Shown here piece by piece: positions 29,850 through 39,173 of a stretch of 64,000 bases of DNA. The notes below the pieces were generated by a model. It did no database searches. It saw only the letters and a program-made list of their open reading frames with translations, and was not told the origin of the DNA. How positions within the stretch are numbered: the first letter of the stretch is position 1; each line of letters begins with the position of its first letter. Location: positions 1 to 64,000 of the forward strand of contig CAZIPN010000009.1 in the NCBI GenBank assembly GCA_964541225.1, read 5' to 3'. This DNA is from CAZIPN01 sp964541225 (GTDB lineage: Bacteria > Actinomycetota > Coriobacteriia > Anaerosomatales > JAAXUF01). Both the position numbers and the translations under genes were made by a program.

Positions 29850-30950
29850 TCAGCCGGTTCGGACAGGCATAAGCACGTAGAGAAAGCCGTCTTCCGAGAC
29901 ACTTCTGATCAAACCGGGCTTGTCACGGTCCTTGATCTCGAGCCTGATCGTCTCTACCCCGGCAGAGGACAGGCCGTCCATTAGGAACGAGTGGTTGAAT
30001 GCGATCTCCGTGTTGCTTCCTTCGACCTTGACCATGAGATCTTCCGACGCATCTCCTACGTCTTGAGTCATCGCGGAGAGCGAAAGTGTCTGGTCTTCCG
30101 CATTCACGCCCAATTTGATAGGCGAATTGTGCAGCGCAAGCAGTGAGACTCTCTTGACCGCTGCAATCAACTCATCCGTGGGTATTTCGATCGCTGTGGT
30201 GGAGTCCTTCGGAATGATCTGTTTGTAGTTCGGGAAGTTCCCTTCGATTCTCCGCGTCACGAATGTCGTCTCGCCGAACTCGAACACGACCTGATTCTCC
30301 GTCACTCCCACTGTCATCTCTTGCGAATCACTCATCATCCTGGTGACCTCATCGAGCGCCTTTCCGGGGACCACCACCTGCAGACTTTCCGGGGGCTCGC
30401 CTTCCAGGACAACCTCGCTGATCGCAAGTCTGTACGAATCGGTGGAAACCATCTTCAGGGCCGGTCCTTCGACCAAGACCAGAATGCCGGTTAGGGTCGC
30501 TCGGGTTTCGTCCCGGCTGACAGAGCGCGAGACACGCTTGACCACTGAACCGATGACCTCTGAGGGAAGGGAGACCGTCTTCTCAAGAACCACCTCAGGG
30601 AACTTCGGAAAGTCGGCGGCACTGAGCGTTCTAATTGTGAAGGATGAATGCTGACACCTGACGTGCGCCACGTCCCCTTCGGTTTCTACGGTGACCGCAG
30701 CTTCAGGCAAGTTCCTGACGATCTCTGTGAGAAGCCTGCCTGGGACAACTGCAGTTCCCTCGTCTTCAACAAGAGCAGCGCACGTTCGCCTGACCGATAT
30801 TTCGAGGTCCGTTGCCTGAAGCTGCAACTGACTGTCAGAAGCGGATACCAAGATCCCTGAAAGGATTGGCAGAGTCGATCGTGCCGACATTCCTTTGCCG
30901 ACTACAGACAAAGCGTCGAGGAGTTCGCTTCGGGCGACGCTGAGCTTCAT
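29850..30950 (-). CDS. dnaN: DNA polymerase III beta sliding clamp
   Basis: A 366-residue clamp of three repeated domains that tethers polymerase III to DNA. The N-terminus MKLSVARSELLDAL and the C-terminal ending YVLMPVRTG match the family. The ATG at 30950 has AAGGGA 6 bases upstream. The open frame further upstream runs into the AT-rich DnaA-box region and is not coding. Confidence 0.97.
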   Translation of the reverse strand: MKLSVARSELLDALSVVGKGMSARSTLPILSGILVSASDSQLQLQATDLEISVRRTCAALVEDEGTAVVPGRLLTEIVRNLPEAAVTVETEGDVAHVRCQHSSFTIRTLSAADFPKFPEVVLEKTVSLPSEVIGSVVKRVSRSVSRDETRATLTGILVLVEGPALKMVSTDSYRLAISEVVLEGEPPESLQVVVPGKALDEVTRMMSDSQEMTVGVTENQVVFEFGETTFVTRRIEGNFPNYKQIIPKDSTTAIEIPTDELIAAVKRVSLLALHNSPIKLGVNAEDQTLSLSAMTQDVGDASEDLMVKVEGSNTEIAFNHSFLMDGLSSAGVETIRLEIKDRDKPGLIRSVSEDGFLYVLMPVRTG

Positions 30951-31192
30951 GTACTGTCCCTTTCTATTCAATCTATCAGTATTCATACATATAGCTTGTG
31001 GATTTGTGGACAGGTCACATTGTGGCAAGTCAGGCTCGGCGTGTCTCTTCTTGAGAGCCTGTGGACAACATGTTCACCGTATCCACAACATCCCCAACCA
31101 GACCCGGCGTCCACAGATATGGCGAGTCTATCCGCACGGTATCAAGACGATATCCCCCGTACTATCAACAGGGGCCCTACGTGTTGGCCACT
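30951..31192. other. dnaA-dnaN intergenic DnaA-box cluster with AT-rich stretch
   Basis: About 240 bases contain DnaA-box-like sequences TGTGGATTT (30998), TGTGGACAG (31006), TGTGGACAA (31060, 8 of 9) and GTATCCACA (31079, 8 of 9). They adjoin an AT-rich run (30963-30995) that could serve as an unwinding element or as the dnaN promoter. This is either part of a bipartite origin or an autoregulatory region for dnaN. Confidence 0.6.
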
Positions 31193-32596
31193 TCACGGCG
31201 ATGTGCGCTGCTTCACAGAGTTCGTGAGCTGCTGGATCTCCGTGTAGACCTGCCGCTGCTCACTCATGAGTTTTTGGATCTTAGCGGTTGCGTGCATGAC
31301 CGTCGTATGGTCCCGCCCACCAAACCCCTCTCCTATCTTCGGCAGGGACAGATCCGTCAGTTCCCGCGATAGGTACATGGCGATCTGTCTTGGATAGACG
31401 ATGGCCTGAGAGCGCTTGCTACCGACGAGATCAGCATGGCTCAAAGAGTAGTAGCGGCACACTTCTCGTTGGATAGTTGCGAGCGACACAGGGCGGTTGC
31501 AACGCTCCGGGAAGAAGTCCTTGAGCACCTCCCTGGCAGTGTCCAGGTCGACAACTGAGCGTCTCGAGAGGTCCCGCCATGCCCCGATCCGAATCATCGC
31601 CCCTTCCATTTCGCGAATATTGGGGGTCGCAATATTGGCAAGAAATTCCAACACATCCGCATGGACACTGATGTTCTCGGAAGCAGCGAATTCGCGAAGA
31701 ATGGCGAGACGCATCTCCATGTCGGGAGGTTGAACGTCTGCAAGAAGACCCATTGAGAAACGGCTCTGGTAGCGTTCCTCCATGTTGATGTCTTTGGGAG
31801 GACGGTCCGATGCGAGGACAATGGCTCGGCCACGACGCTGCAGCTCATTGAAGGTGTTGAAGAACTGTTCTTGGATACCTTCTTTGGTCTCAAGGAACTG
31901 AACGTCATCAATGAGAAGCACATCAACTGATCGATACCGCTGCCTGAAACCGTCGATTCTCTTCGCCCTGATTGAATCGACGTAGTCGTTGGTGAACTGC
32001 TCAGAAGTCACGTAGATGACTCTCTTGCGCGGGTAGTTCTGTACGACGTAGTGCCCAATCGCCTGAAGGAGATGGGTCTTTCCAAGACCTGGCCCTCCCC
32101 ATATGAAGAGAGGGTTGTATTTCAGCCCCGGAGCTTCTGCTACCGCGCGAGCAGCATTGCGCGCGAACCGATTGGACTCGCCAACCACGAATGAGTCAAA
32201 CGTGTACTTTGGATCGAACTCCGATGGAGTGATTGGTGCGGACTCTGCCTCGGCCATGTTCTCAGGAGCAGGGCGCAGGGTGCTGTCCGGGACAATGGAA
32301 GCGACTTCCGGGGCATCCGGGATAGGGGCGACGTTTCGGTCGACGACAATCCGTACGGACATGTCCGTACCAACGACCTGGCGAAGCGCAGCGCTCAGTC
32401 GCTGCGAGTAGCGCTCTTCCAACCAAGCGCGAGCGAAATCATTTTGGACTCCGACAACGAAGACACCGTCATCTGTAAGTTCCGTGGGGGCAGTGTGTTC
32501 GAACCACGTCTTGAAACTCGGGGTGTTGAGTTCGGCGCGAACGATCGCCAGGACTTCGTTCCAGACGGCCCCGATATCAGTTGTCGCCATCGTCAT
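31193..32596 (-). CDS. dnaA: Chromosomal replication initiator DnaA
   Basis: A 467-residue AAA+ initiator that binds DnaA boxes and melts oriC. Domain I is N-terminal, followed by a linker, an ATPase core with Walker [10 protein letters not shown] and Walker [10 protein letters not shown], and the C-terminal DNA-binding domain with [11 protein letters not shown]. Two in-frame ATGs (32596 and 32590) both have usable ribosome-binding sites (AGAGG at 9, GGAAG at 6 bases). It follows the HATPase-HTH gene by 27 bases. DnaA boxes lie on both sides of this pair. Confidence 0.98.
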   Translation of the reverse strand: MTMATTDIGAVWNEVLAIVRAELNTPSFKTWFEHTAPTELTDDGVFVVGVQNDFARAWLEERYSQRLSAALRQVVGTDMSVRIVVDRNVAPIPDAPEVASIVPDSTLRPAPENMAEAESAPITPSEFDPKYTFDSFVVGESNRFARNAARAVAEAPGLKYNPLFIWGGPGLGKTHLLQAIGHYVVQNYPRKRVIYVTSEQFTNDYVDSIRAKRIDGFRQRYRSVDVLLIDDVQFLETKEGIQEQFFNTFNELQRRGRAIVLASDRPPKDINMEERYQSRFSMGLLADVQPPDMEMRLAILREFAASENISVHADVLEFLANIATPNIREMEGAMIRIGAWRDLSRRSVVDLDTAREVLKDFFPERCNRPVSLATIQREVCRYYSLSHADLVGSKRSQAIVYPRQIAMYLSRELTDLSLPKIGEGFGGRDHTTVMHATAKIQKLMSEQRQVYTEIQQLTNSVKQRTSP

Positions 32597-32623
32597 CTTC
32601 CAAGACCTCTATTCGTTGCTCGG

Positions 32624-33529
32624 TCAAGAACGGTTCATTAGGTTGGCGAGGAAGGAGAGCCCGTCCGGTGTCAGGGCCCGCTTGCCCGCGTCTGACTCGA
32701 TCAGTCCCGCATCTTCGAGCATGGCGAGATCTCTGTAGGCTGTGGAGATCCCCACTCCGAGCTCGCGCGATACGAGACTGGGCCCCGCAAGTCCCGCCTC
32801 CAGGACGAGCGCCAAGACCTGCTGCTGGCGCATCGACAGTCTCGGCGCTCCCGAATGGGTTTCGCTCAGTTCAATTTCAGACTCCGGCCGATCGCCAAGA
32901 GGAAGGAGTGTATCTGCGAGGTCGGCTGCTGCCAACGCGGGCTCGTGCGAAGAGGGAACTTCGGTTGCCGTGGCCTTTCCAGCATGAACGGTAACCACGG
33001 ATCCCGACCCGAGGTTGTCCTCAATGACGAGGAACCCCCCCGAGTGCGCAAGATACTCCTGCACGATAGGCAGTCCAGATCCAACTCCTCGAATATAGCG
33101 CTTCATGTCGCCGCGAGCCGTGGTGAATCCGGGCGCGAGAGCTCGTTCTTTGTCAGGGAAACCGGGTCCCTGGTCGGCAAACCGGATCAACGATCCGGAC
33201 TCCAGAATGGAGACTACGGGCTCGAGAAAGTCCGCATGAATGAAGTTCTCGGCTATCTCGCGAATGACGGTGTAGGGGATGTTCCCCCCCTCCATGCGGC
33301 AGAACTCGTACACACGGGTGGAGAGCGTCTCAATGAACTGATCTGGAGACGAGGGCTCGACGTCCACGATTCTGGGTGTTGCGGACGGGCCGTTGTACAC
33401 GGCAATCCGTGCCCTTATGTCTGTGCGCGCGCGCGACCCATACTGAGTACGCCGATCGTCCGAGGCCGTGACGGTGCCGAGGGACTGATCCCGAAGCTCC
33501 TCCATTGCCGAGGAATAGAACGATTTCAT
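32624..33529 (-). CDS. HATPase-HTH regulatory protein next to oriC
   Basis: A 301-residue protein with a GHKL-type ATP-binding domain: N-box REIAENFIHAD (90-100), G1 DQGPGFPD (119-126) and G2 GVGSGLP (148-154), as in anti-sigma kinases such as SpoIIAB/RsbW and in histidine kinases. No phospho-acceptor His domain is present. The C-terminal 75 residues form a winged-helix-type DNA-binding domain (LVSRELGVGISTAYRDL). The ATG at 33529 is tentative; the frame is open to 33595, but that region holds a perfect DnaA box. Co-transcription with dnaA suggests a role in controlling initiation or dnaA expression; this is inference. Confidence 0.8.
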   Translation of the reverse strand: MKSFYSSAMEELRDQSLGTVTASDDRRTQYGSRARTDIRARIAVYNGPSATPRIVDVEPSSPDQFIETLSTRVYEFCRMEGGNIPYTVIREIAENFIHADFLEPVVSILESGSLIRFADQGPGFPDKERALAPGFTTARGDMKRYIRGVGSGLPIVQEYLAHSGGFLVIEDNLGSGSVVTVHAGKATATEVPSSHEPALAAADLADTLLPLGDRPESEIELSETHSGAPRLSMRQQQVLALVLEAGLAGPSLVSRELGVGISTAYRDLAMLEDAGLIESDAGKRALTPDGLSFLANLMNRS

Positions 33530-33539
33530 CTCGGTGCGA

Positions 33540-34110
33540 CTCTCTTCCAACGTACTCAACTTATCCACAGAACAATCCACAGAACGCCTTGCCAAGGCGA
33601 ATTCGTTAAACCCCTGCTAACTCCCGTGTCTACCTGCGCCCTTTCGTTGTCGAATTGCGTGTTCCACGGGTGTGACAAGGGCTTTTCGTACTTGTCCACA
33701 AGATCTTCCACATGGTCTCGCCACATTTCACTAGCTGCAGACTCCCTTTCCACAGCCATGCAGCTGACGGCGGGCGTTTGTTGCCGTGACCCACTGGCTG
33801 ACTGTGGAAAGAAGTCGCGAAAGCGCGGCTCCTGTGGAAAGAACGGCCGACGGGAAATGGGTGTCTGCGAACCTCAATGCGCTCGTCATGAGCGCAAGAT
33901 AGACTGCGAGGCATGTAGCGATAAGCGGCACATATTCGACGCCGAAAGGCAAATATCAAGGCTGCAAGGGGCTTGCGAGAGTCCTTCGAAGGCTTCGCGA
34001 TGATAGCAAGGGGCGCATTCAGGGACAATGACCGCATCGCGGTTATCCACAGGTTCCACAAGGGCGCACGCTGCTTTTTCCACAGTATCCACAGATTCTG
34101 CAGAGGTTTT
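33540..34110. other. Putative replication origin, oriC
   Basis: A gene-free region between the diverging dnaA and rpmH arms. It has two perfect DnaA boxes TTATCCACA (33561 and 34043) and near matches TTGTCCACA (33692), CTTTCCACA (33746), TGTGGAAAG (33803 and 33833), TTTTCCACA (34076) and GTATCCACA (34085), plus several weaker ones. Genes point away from it on both sides, matching the two replichores. The segment 33890-33960 is locally less GC-rich and could be the unwinding site. Confidence 0.82.
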
Positions 34111-34223
34111 CGCGCGTCGGGCGGTTCATGCGAAGAAGAGTCGAGAGAGCGCGCAGTGAGGTCAGCATGACATGATTGCACCGCGCGATCCGGGGAGCGA
34201 TTGCACGAGCTGGTCGTGTGGAA

Positions 34224-34252
34224 TTGACAGAGTGCGGGCGCCCGCATATATT
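34224..34252 (+). promoter_or_regulatory. Strong sigma-70-type promoter of rpmH
   Basis: TTGACA (perfect) and TATATT are separated by exactly 17 bases, 41 bases upstream of the rpmH start. The spacer and -10 include a small inverted repeat, CGCATA/TATGCG. Confidence 0.85.
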
Positions 34253-34293
34253 TATGCGGCTTTGCGCCGAAGGCGGCGCACCGAGGAGGAACA

Positions 34294-34428
34294 TTGAAGC
34301 GCACGTACCAACCAAATGTTCGCAAACGCGCGAAGACCCACGGTTTCCGCGCTCGTATGGCCTCGCGCGGTGGACGCGCGGTTCTTGCCGCTCGCCGTCG
34401 CAAAGGGCGCAAGATACTCAGCGCGTAG
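34294..34428 (+). CDS. rpmH: 50S ribosomal protein L34
   Basis: A 44-residue, highly basic protein of the large ribosomal subunit, the usual length. It reads [21 protein letters not shown] and ends GRKILSA, the family pattern. The start is TTG with GAGGAGGA immediately upstream. It opens the plus-strand arm (rpmH-rnpA-yidD-yidC-jag) facing away from oriC. Confidence 0.98.
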   Translation: MKRTYQPNVRKRAKTHGFRARMASRGGRAVLAARRRKGRKILSA

Positions 34429-34456
34429 CAGTTCACCGTCGGCGAGGCGAGGCGAG

Positions 34457-34786
34457 TTGGACACCATCAAGTCCTCGCGCGAGATTGACTCGATCTTTCG
34501 CGAGTCAACCAAAGCCGCTCATCCCCTACTCATGGTACTTGTGACGCCCACTCCGGCTCGGCATGGCGCCCGGGGCCGGGTCGCAGTCATCGCCGGCAGA
34601 AGACTGGGTTCAGCGGTGCTGCGTAACCGCTGCCGCAGGGTTCTCCGAGAGAGTATTCGCAGATGCCGCGGGCCGTGGCCAGGCTGGGACGTGGCCGTTG
34701 TCGCAAGAGCGCAGACCGCTGCCGGGAAACCGGAGGACGTGGATCGTGTCTTGCGTGACCTTCTGGAACGGGCGGGAGTCCCGTGA
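34457..34786 (+). CDS. rnpA: Ribonuclease P protein component
   Basis: A 109-residue basic protein that assists RNase P RNA in maturing tRNA 5' ends. The RNR-box [16 protein letters not shown] is intact. The TTG at 34457 ([14 protein letters not shown]) gives the standard family N-terminus and has GAGGCGAG just upstream; the frame is open earlier, into rpmH, but that part is a shadow of L34. Confidence 0.94.
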   Translation: MDTIKSSREIDSIFRESTKAAHPLLMVLVTPTPARHGARGRVAVIAGRRLGSAVLRNRCRRVLRESIRRCRGPWPGWDVAVVARAQTAAGKPEDVDRVLRDLLERAGVP

Positions 34787-35025
34787 GCAGAATATGGCGC
34801 GTCTTCGTGCGCATTCCGAGCATCGTCGTCATGCTGCTCATCCATGTCTACCGGCGTGTTATCTCCCCCGCGTTTCCCCCATCATGCAGGTTCACGCCGA
34901 CATGCTCGGCATATGCGCTAACATCAATCGAGCGCTACGGGCTTGTAAGAGGCGGCTGGCTCGCCATCAGGCGGATTGGGCGATGCCATCCTTGGAATCC
35001 GGGAGGACATGACCCCGTCCCCTAG
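34783..35025 (+). CDS. yidD: Membrane protein insertion efficiency factor YidD
   Basis: An 80-residue protein with the YidD block [19 protein letters not shown] and the ending [11 protein letters not shown]. It is thought to aid YidC-dependent membrane insertion. Its GTG overlaps the rnpA stop (GTGA). Confidence 0.95.
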   Translation: MSRIWRVFVRIPSIVVMLLIHVYRRVISPAFPPSCRFTPTCSAYALTSIERYGLVRGGWLAIRRIGRCHPWNPGGHDPVP

Positions 35026-35054
35026 GACGATGTGTGCACGTATTGGAGGCGTTT

Positions 35055-35864
35055 GTGAGTTTCCCGCTGTGGGACCAGTTTCAAGCACTGATCTTCGCGG
35101 CTCTTCGCGCAACGGAAGGGGTCGTTGGCGATTGGGGCATGGCCATCATCCTGCTTACGGTGGCAATACGTGTTGTGCTCTTGCCACTGACATGGAAGCA
35201 GACCAAGTCCATGGCCGAGCTTCAGCGCATCCAGCCCAAGATCAAAGAGCTGCAGCAGAAGTACAAGGATGACAAGGAGAAGCTGCAGGAAGAGACGCTG
35301 AAGTTCTACCAAGAGAACAAGGTGAATCCCCTTGGTGGGTGCCTGCCAATGCTGATCCAGATGCCCATCCTGTTCGCGCTCTATGGCGTGCTTGGGCAGC
35401 GAGGCAAACAGCTTGGCCCGATGCTCAAGTACTTGCACGACAACCACATGGTGGGCACGTTCTACGGGATCATTCCAGATATTGCCAAGACTCCCCAGAG
35501 CGTGTGGGCCTCCCATGACTACATCATGCTCATTCCGTATTTGGTCTTGGTGATCCTGTTCGCCGTAAGCATATGGCTTCCCCAGGCGCTGATGCCTGGG
35601 GAAAGGACGCAGAAGAACATGGTCGCGGTCATGGCCATTGTCATGCTCGCGTTTGGCTGGGGCGCCCCTGCGGGAGTGCTACTGTACTGGGACGTCTCCA
35701 GCATCTGGGGTGTCGCGCAGCAGCAGCTCACGATGAGCAGCATGAAGAACGAGATCGCAACGGACGAGGACAAGAGCGAGTCATCGAACAAGCAGAAGGA
35801 CCCTTCCGCGCCAGCGGAAGTTGCCGGCAAGAAGCCCTCGAACAAGAAACCTAAGAAGAGCTAG
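35055..35864 (+). CDS. yidC: Membrane protein insertase YidC/OxaA
   Basis: A 269-residue insertase of the Gram-positive type, with five membrane segments and no large periplasmic domain. The conserved positively charged groove residue is in TVAIRVVLLPLTWKQ, and GGCLPMLIQMPIL is a family signature. The tail is Lys-rich, as in ribosome-binding YidC forms. The GTG at 35055 has GGAGG 5 bases upstream; an earlier GTG (35034) does not. Confidence 0.95.
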   Translation: MSFPLWDQFQALIFAALRATEGVVGDWGMAIILLTVAIRVVLLPLTWKQTKSMAELQRIQPKIKELQQKYKDDKEKLQEETLKFYQENKVNPLGGCLPMLIQMPILFALYGVLGQRGKQLGPMLKYLHDNHMVGTFYGIIPDIAKTPQSVWASHDYIMLIPYLVLVILFAVSIWLPQALMPGERTQKNMVAVMAIVMLAFGWGAPAGVLLYWDVSSIWGVAQQQLTMSSMKNEIATDEDKSESSNKQKDPSAPAEVAGKKPSNKKPKKS

Positions 35865-35902
35865 TCCGGCGCCCACGGCGCTTCACAGATGGAGGTGTCT
35901 CA

Positions 35903-36643
35903 GTGCTGACGGAGTGTGTGAAGGAGGCTGCGACGGTCGCGGAAGCAGTGGATGCCGCACTGGAGGAGCTAGGAGTACAGCAAGACGCTGTCGAGTACGA
36001 GGTGATCGAGGAGCCTGGCCATAAGCGGTTTGGCCTGGGTGCCGAGCGGCAAGCGAAGGTGCGCGTCTGGCTGAAGCCCTCCTACCTGGCCGATCTGGAA
36101 GAGCCTGATGAGGGCAAGATCGAGGCGGACGAGGCTCTTCCGGAAGCACTGCGTGCGGATCCGTCTGAACAACTCTCCGAAGAGGATTTGGACCGAATCG
36201 CTGACACGGCCGTGTCAGCGATTCAGGAGATACTCAAGGCATTCGGCATAGACCAAGCCAGCATAGAGGAGTATGAGGGAGACGAGCAGGAGATCATCCT
36301 TGATGTTGTCGGCGGGGATCTGGCACTGCTCATAGGTCGCCACGGGCGAACGCTTGACGCCCTGCAGATTGTCGTCTCCGCAATCACCAGTCGCGAACTT
36401 GGTCTCCGCTACCCAGTCGTAGTGGACATCGAGGGCTACCGGCATCGTCGGCGACAGAAGATAGAAGACGTTGCTCGGCGTGCGGCTGATCGTGCGGCGC
36501 GTCAGCACTCCCCAGTTCGCCTGCGGCCGATGACGGCTTACGAACGAAGAGTGGTTCATGTTGTGCTCAGGGACGATCGGCGGGTGGCGACAGCCAGCGA
36601 GGGTGAAGATCCATTCCGGATGGTCGTGGTGAGCCCCAAGTAG
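35903..36643 (+). CDS. jag: Jag/KhpB RNA-binding protein
   Basis: A 246-residue protein with an N-terminal Jag_N domain (about 5-55), an acidic linker, a KH domain containing LLIGRHGRTLDALQ, and a C-terminal R3H domain with RPMTAYERRVVH. It binds RNA and, in Gram-positives, affects cell division and elongation with KhpA. The GTG start has GGAGG 7 bases upstream. Placement after yidC is the standard order. Confidence 0.95.
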   Translation: MLTECVKEAATVAEAVDAALEELGVQQDAVEYEVIEEPGHKRFGLGAERQAKVRVWLKPSYLADLEEPDEGKIEADEALPEALRADPSEQLSEEDLDRIADTAVSAIQEILKAFGIDQASIEEYEGDEQEIILDVVGGDLALLIGRHGRTLDALQIVVSAITSRELGLRYPVVVDIEGYRHRRRQKIEDVARRAADRAARQHSPVRLRPMTAYERRVVHVVLRDDRRVATASEGEDPFRMVVVSPK

Positions 36644-36692
36644 CTCGCACTCTATCCCAACGGCGTTCTCCATCACCCACTGCTGCCGGAGA

Positions 36693-36708
36693 GGTTTCAC
36701 GTGAAACA
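36693..36708. promoter_or_regulatory. parS centromere site
   Basis: GTTTCACGTGAAAC, a perfect 14-base palindrome core of the universal parS, with 15 of 16 positions of the extended site. It loads ParB about 0.8 kb from parA and about 2.6 kb from the proposed oriC. Its right half contains the GTG start codon of rsmG. Confidence 0.93.
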
Positions 36709-37429
36709 TCCTCCACCGCCTGCGCTGGCCCGCGAGTTCCAGGAGGGCTTGAGCGATCTCGGCCTTCAGGCGCCCACCGAGGTCGGAGATCGGTGTATTG
36801 ACTACTTGCTGCGGGTACTGCATGCCAACAAGTCTATCAATCTGACTAGAATCTCTGATCCGAGAAGCGCAGTCAGACTCCACCTGCTTGACTCCCTCAC
36901 GGCGATGCCCGAACTTGAGGTGTCACCAAGCGGCACAGTTCTGGACCTGGGCACTGGTGCTGGGTTCCCCGGAGTCCCCCTTTGTATCGCCTCTGGCAGG
37001 CGGACAGTGCTCCTGGACTCCGTAGCGAAGAAGACGGCCACGATCGCTCGGATCTTGGATGAGTGTCAGATTGAGGAGGCGAGCGTAGTGTGCGGCAGAG
37101 CCGAGGAAGTTGCACGTAGCGAAGAGAACGTTTTCGCTGCCGTAGTCTCTCGTGCTGTAGCCTCCCTCCCGGTGTTGGTCGAGCTGGCGACGCCCTTCCT
37201 GGAAGTCCGCGGTCGACTGGTGGCGTTGAAGGGACGCATTTCGAACGAAGAGGTGGATTCCGGTGACCGCGCCGCCGAGATTGTGGGTCTCGAGAGGGTG
37301 GGACGCAGAACGTTCGTGCTTCCGGGTGGGCCTGAGCACAGGACGCTCCTCGTGTACGAGAAGGTGGGACCTGGGTCCGCGACCCTGCCTCGCCGGATAG
37401 GCCTGGCGAGAAGGAAGCCGCTGGCGTAG
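36701..37429 (+). CDS. rsmG: 16S rRNA (guanine-527-N7) methyltransferase
   Basis: A 242-residue SAM-dependent enzyme that modifies G527 of 16S rRNA. Motif I is VLDLGTGAGFPGVPL (about 85-99), with NLTRISDP upstream and the conserved LKG in LVALKGR. The GTG start is 6 bases after GGAGAGG and lies inside parS, so ParB bound there could hinder transcription into this gene. It ends in a basic tail of 25 residues. Confidence 0.95.
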   Translation: MKHPPPPALAREFQEGLSDLGLQAPTEVGDRCIDYLLRVLHANKSINLTRISDPRSAVRLHLLDSLTAMPELEVSPSGTVLDLGTGAGFPGVPLCIASGRRTVLLDSVAKKTATIARILDECQIEEASVVCGRAEEVARSEENVFAAVVSRAVASLPVLVELATPFLEVRGRLVALKGRISNEEVDSGDRAAEIVGLERVGRRTFVLPGGPEHRTLLVYEKVGPGSATLPRRIGLARRKPLA

Positions 37430-37456
37430 GGAGTTTCGCCTGATCGCGCGTTTCTC

Positions 37457-37462
37457 TATACT
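37457..37462 (+). promoter_or_regulatory. Possible -10 element of parAB
   Basis: TATACT lies 26 bases after the rsmG stop and 87 bases before the preferred parA start. No strong -35 is seen. Confidence 0.35.
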
Positions 37463-37543
37463 GCTGGCGGGCGCGTGTGAAGCGCAACGAGGAGCGGCGG
37501 CCCGGGCGTGAGTTCGCCAAACCCGACGACAGGAGCAGAATCA

Positions 37544-38299
37544 GTGATCCTCGCAGTGGTGAACCAGAAGGGCGGTGTCGGCAAGAGCACGACGTCAGTG
37601 AATCTTGCGGCCAGCCTGGGGGCAATGGGGAAAAGGACGCTCCTGGTAGACCTGGATCCCCAAGGGAACTCGACGTCAGGCTACGGACTGGACAAGAACC
37701 GCCGCGAGCATTGCATCTACAACGCCTTGCTCGGTGACACGGAGATCCAGGACATCATCGAGCCAGTGGAGGTCGAGAACGTCTTTGTCGTACCCGCGAC
37801 GATCCAGCTGGCAGGGGCCGAGATCGAACTGGTCTCCGCATTCAGCCGTGAGACGAAGCTCAAGACGATGTTGGACTCGGTCAGTGCTGACTTCGACTAC
37901 GTCATCGTCGACTGTCCTCCATCGTTGGGTCTTCTGACGGTCAACGCGTTGACGGCTGCCGAGGGTCTTGTGATTCCGATCCAGTGCGAGTACTACGCAC
38001 TTGAGGGCCTGTCCAAGCTGCTCGACAGCGTTCGGCTGGTCAAGACCCACCTGAATCCTCGACTGGAGGTCTTCGGTGTGGTGATGACCATGCACGATTC
38101 GCGAACCCGACTGGCGCAACAGGTCGTCGATGAAGTCAAGGACTTCTTCGGTGACAAGGTGTTCGAGACGCTCATTCCTCGAACGGTCAGATTGTCCGAA
38201 GCACCAAGCTTCGGGAAACCTGTGACGCTGTACGATCCTCTTGGCAAGGGCGCGGCGGCGTACGACAACTTGGCGAAGGAAGTGGTTGATCGTGTCTAG
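37544..38299 (+). CDS. parA: Chromosome partitioning ATPase ParA (Soj)
   Basis: A 251-residue Walker-type ATPase that segregates origins with ParB-parS. The deviant Walker A KGGVGKST, DLDPQGNST, and VDCPPSLGLLT are all present. The GTG at 37544 is chosen because AGGAG lies 8 bases upstream and the protein then starts MILAVVNQKGG, as usual; a GTG at 37508 would add 12 residues with a poor ribosome-binding site. parB overlaps its 3' end. Confidence 0.96.
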   Translation: MILAVVNQKGGVGKSTTSVNLAASLGAMGKRTLLVDLDPQGNSTSGYGLDKNRREHCIYNALLGDTEIQDIIEPVEVENVFVVPATIQLAGAEIELVSAFSRETKLKTMLDSVSADFDYVIVDCPPSLGLLTVNALTAAEGLVIPIQCEYYALEGLSKLLDSVRLVKTHLNPRLEVFGVVMTMHDSRTRLAQQVVDEVKDFFGDKVFETLIPRTVRLSEAPSFGKPVTLYDPLGKGAAAYDNLAKEVVDRV

Positions 38300-39173
38300 G
38301 AGAGGGCTCGGCCGAGGGTTGTCCGCGCTTATTCCGAACGCATCTCAGGAATCGCAGGCCAGCGATGATGTGCACGAACTGGCAATCGACCTAATATCAC
38401 CGAATCCGGATCAGCCCCGAACCGATATCGATGAAGGAGGGGTGGCTGAGCTTGCCGATTCGATCGGCAAGGTCGGTCTTCTGCAGCCGATCATCGTTCG
38501 GCCTCTCGGGGAGAGCTACCAAATCATTGCGGGGGAACGGCGCTGGCGAGCCGCGCGTCAGGCCGGACTTGAGAAGGTACCGGTCCGAGTCCTTGCCAAG
38601 ACCGAGACGGAATCGCTTGAGATTGCGCTGATCGAGAATCTGCAACGGCAGGACCTCAATGCGATTGAAGAGGCTCGCGGGTATCGGAAGCTGTTGACCG
38701 AGTATCGGATGACTCAAGCGGAACTTGCAGACAAAGTGTCGAAATCCCGTTCGGCGATCACCAACGCCCTGCGGCTGCTCGATCTGCCGGATGAGGTTCA
38801 GGAGCTGGTGTTTGACAACAAGATGAGCGCAGGACACGCAAGGGCTGTGCTTTCGGTTCCGGACGAGACCGCAAGGTTGAAGTTGGCCCAGAAGGTCGTG
38901 AACGAGGGGTTATCGGTGCGGGACGCGGAGAATCTTGCGCGCCTCTACGCTGCAGGACAGGGCGACAGGGCTCCGAGGCCGGCCACACCGAAGTCCTTCA
39001 AGACGGTCGCTCGCAAGCTGAGGAGAATGCTCGCCACCAACGTGCGCGTGAAGCTCGCCAAAGACAAAGGGAAGATCGAGATCGAGTTTCAGAATGAAGA
39101 TGACCTGGAGCGGATCTTCACAATGTTGGTGCCATCTGAGTCGGGTGTGTCGGGCGAGGAGGTGCCGCAGTGA
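38292..39173 (+). CDS. parB: Chromosome partitioning protein ParB (Spo0J)
   Basis: A 293-residue CTP-dependent clamp that loads at parS. The CTP-binding GERRWRAARQAG and ENLQRQDLNAIEEA blocks, and the helix-turn-helix in MTQAELADKVSKSRSAITNALRLL, are present. The N-terminal RRGLGRGLSALIP stimulates ParA. The GTG start overlaps parA by 8 bases; a start further upstream would be out of context. Confidence 0.96.
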   Translation: MSRRGLGRGLSALIPNASQESQASDDVHELAIDLISPNPDQPRTDIDEGGVAELADSIGKVGLLQPIIVRPLGESYQIIAGERRWRAARQAGLEKVPVRVLAKTETESLEIALIENLQRQDLNAIEEARGYRKLLTEYRMTQAELADKVSKSRSAITNALRLLDLPDEVQELVFDNKMSAGHARAVLSVPDETARLKLAQKVVNEGLSVRDAENLARLYAAGQGDRAPRPATPKSFKTVARKLRRMLATNVRVKLAKDKGKIEIEFQNEDDLERIFTMLVPSESGVSGEEVPQ

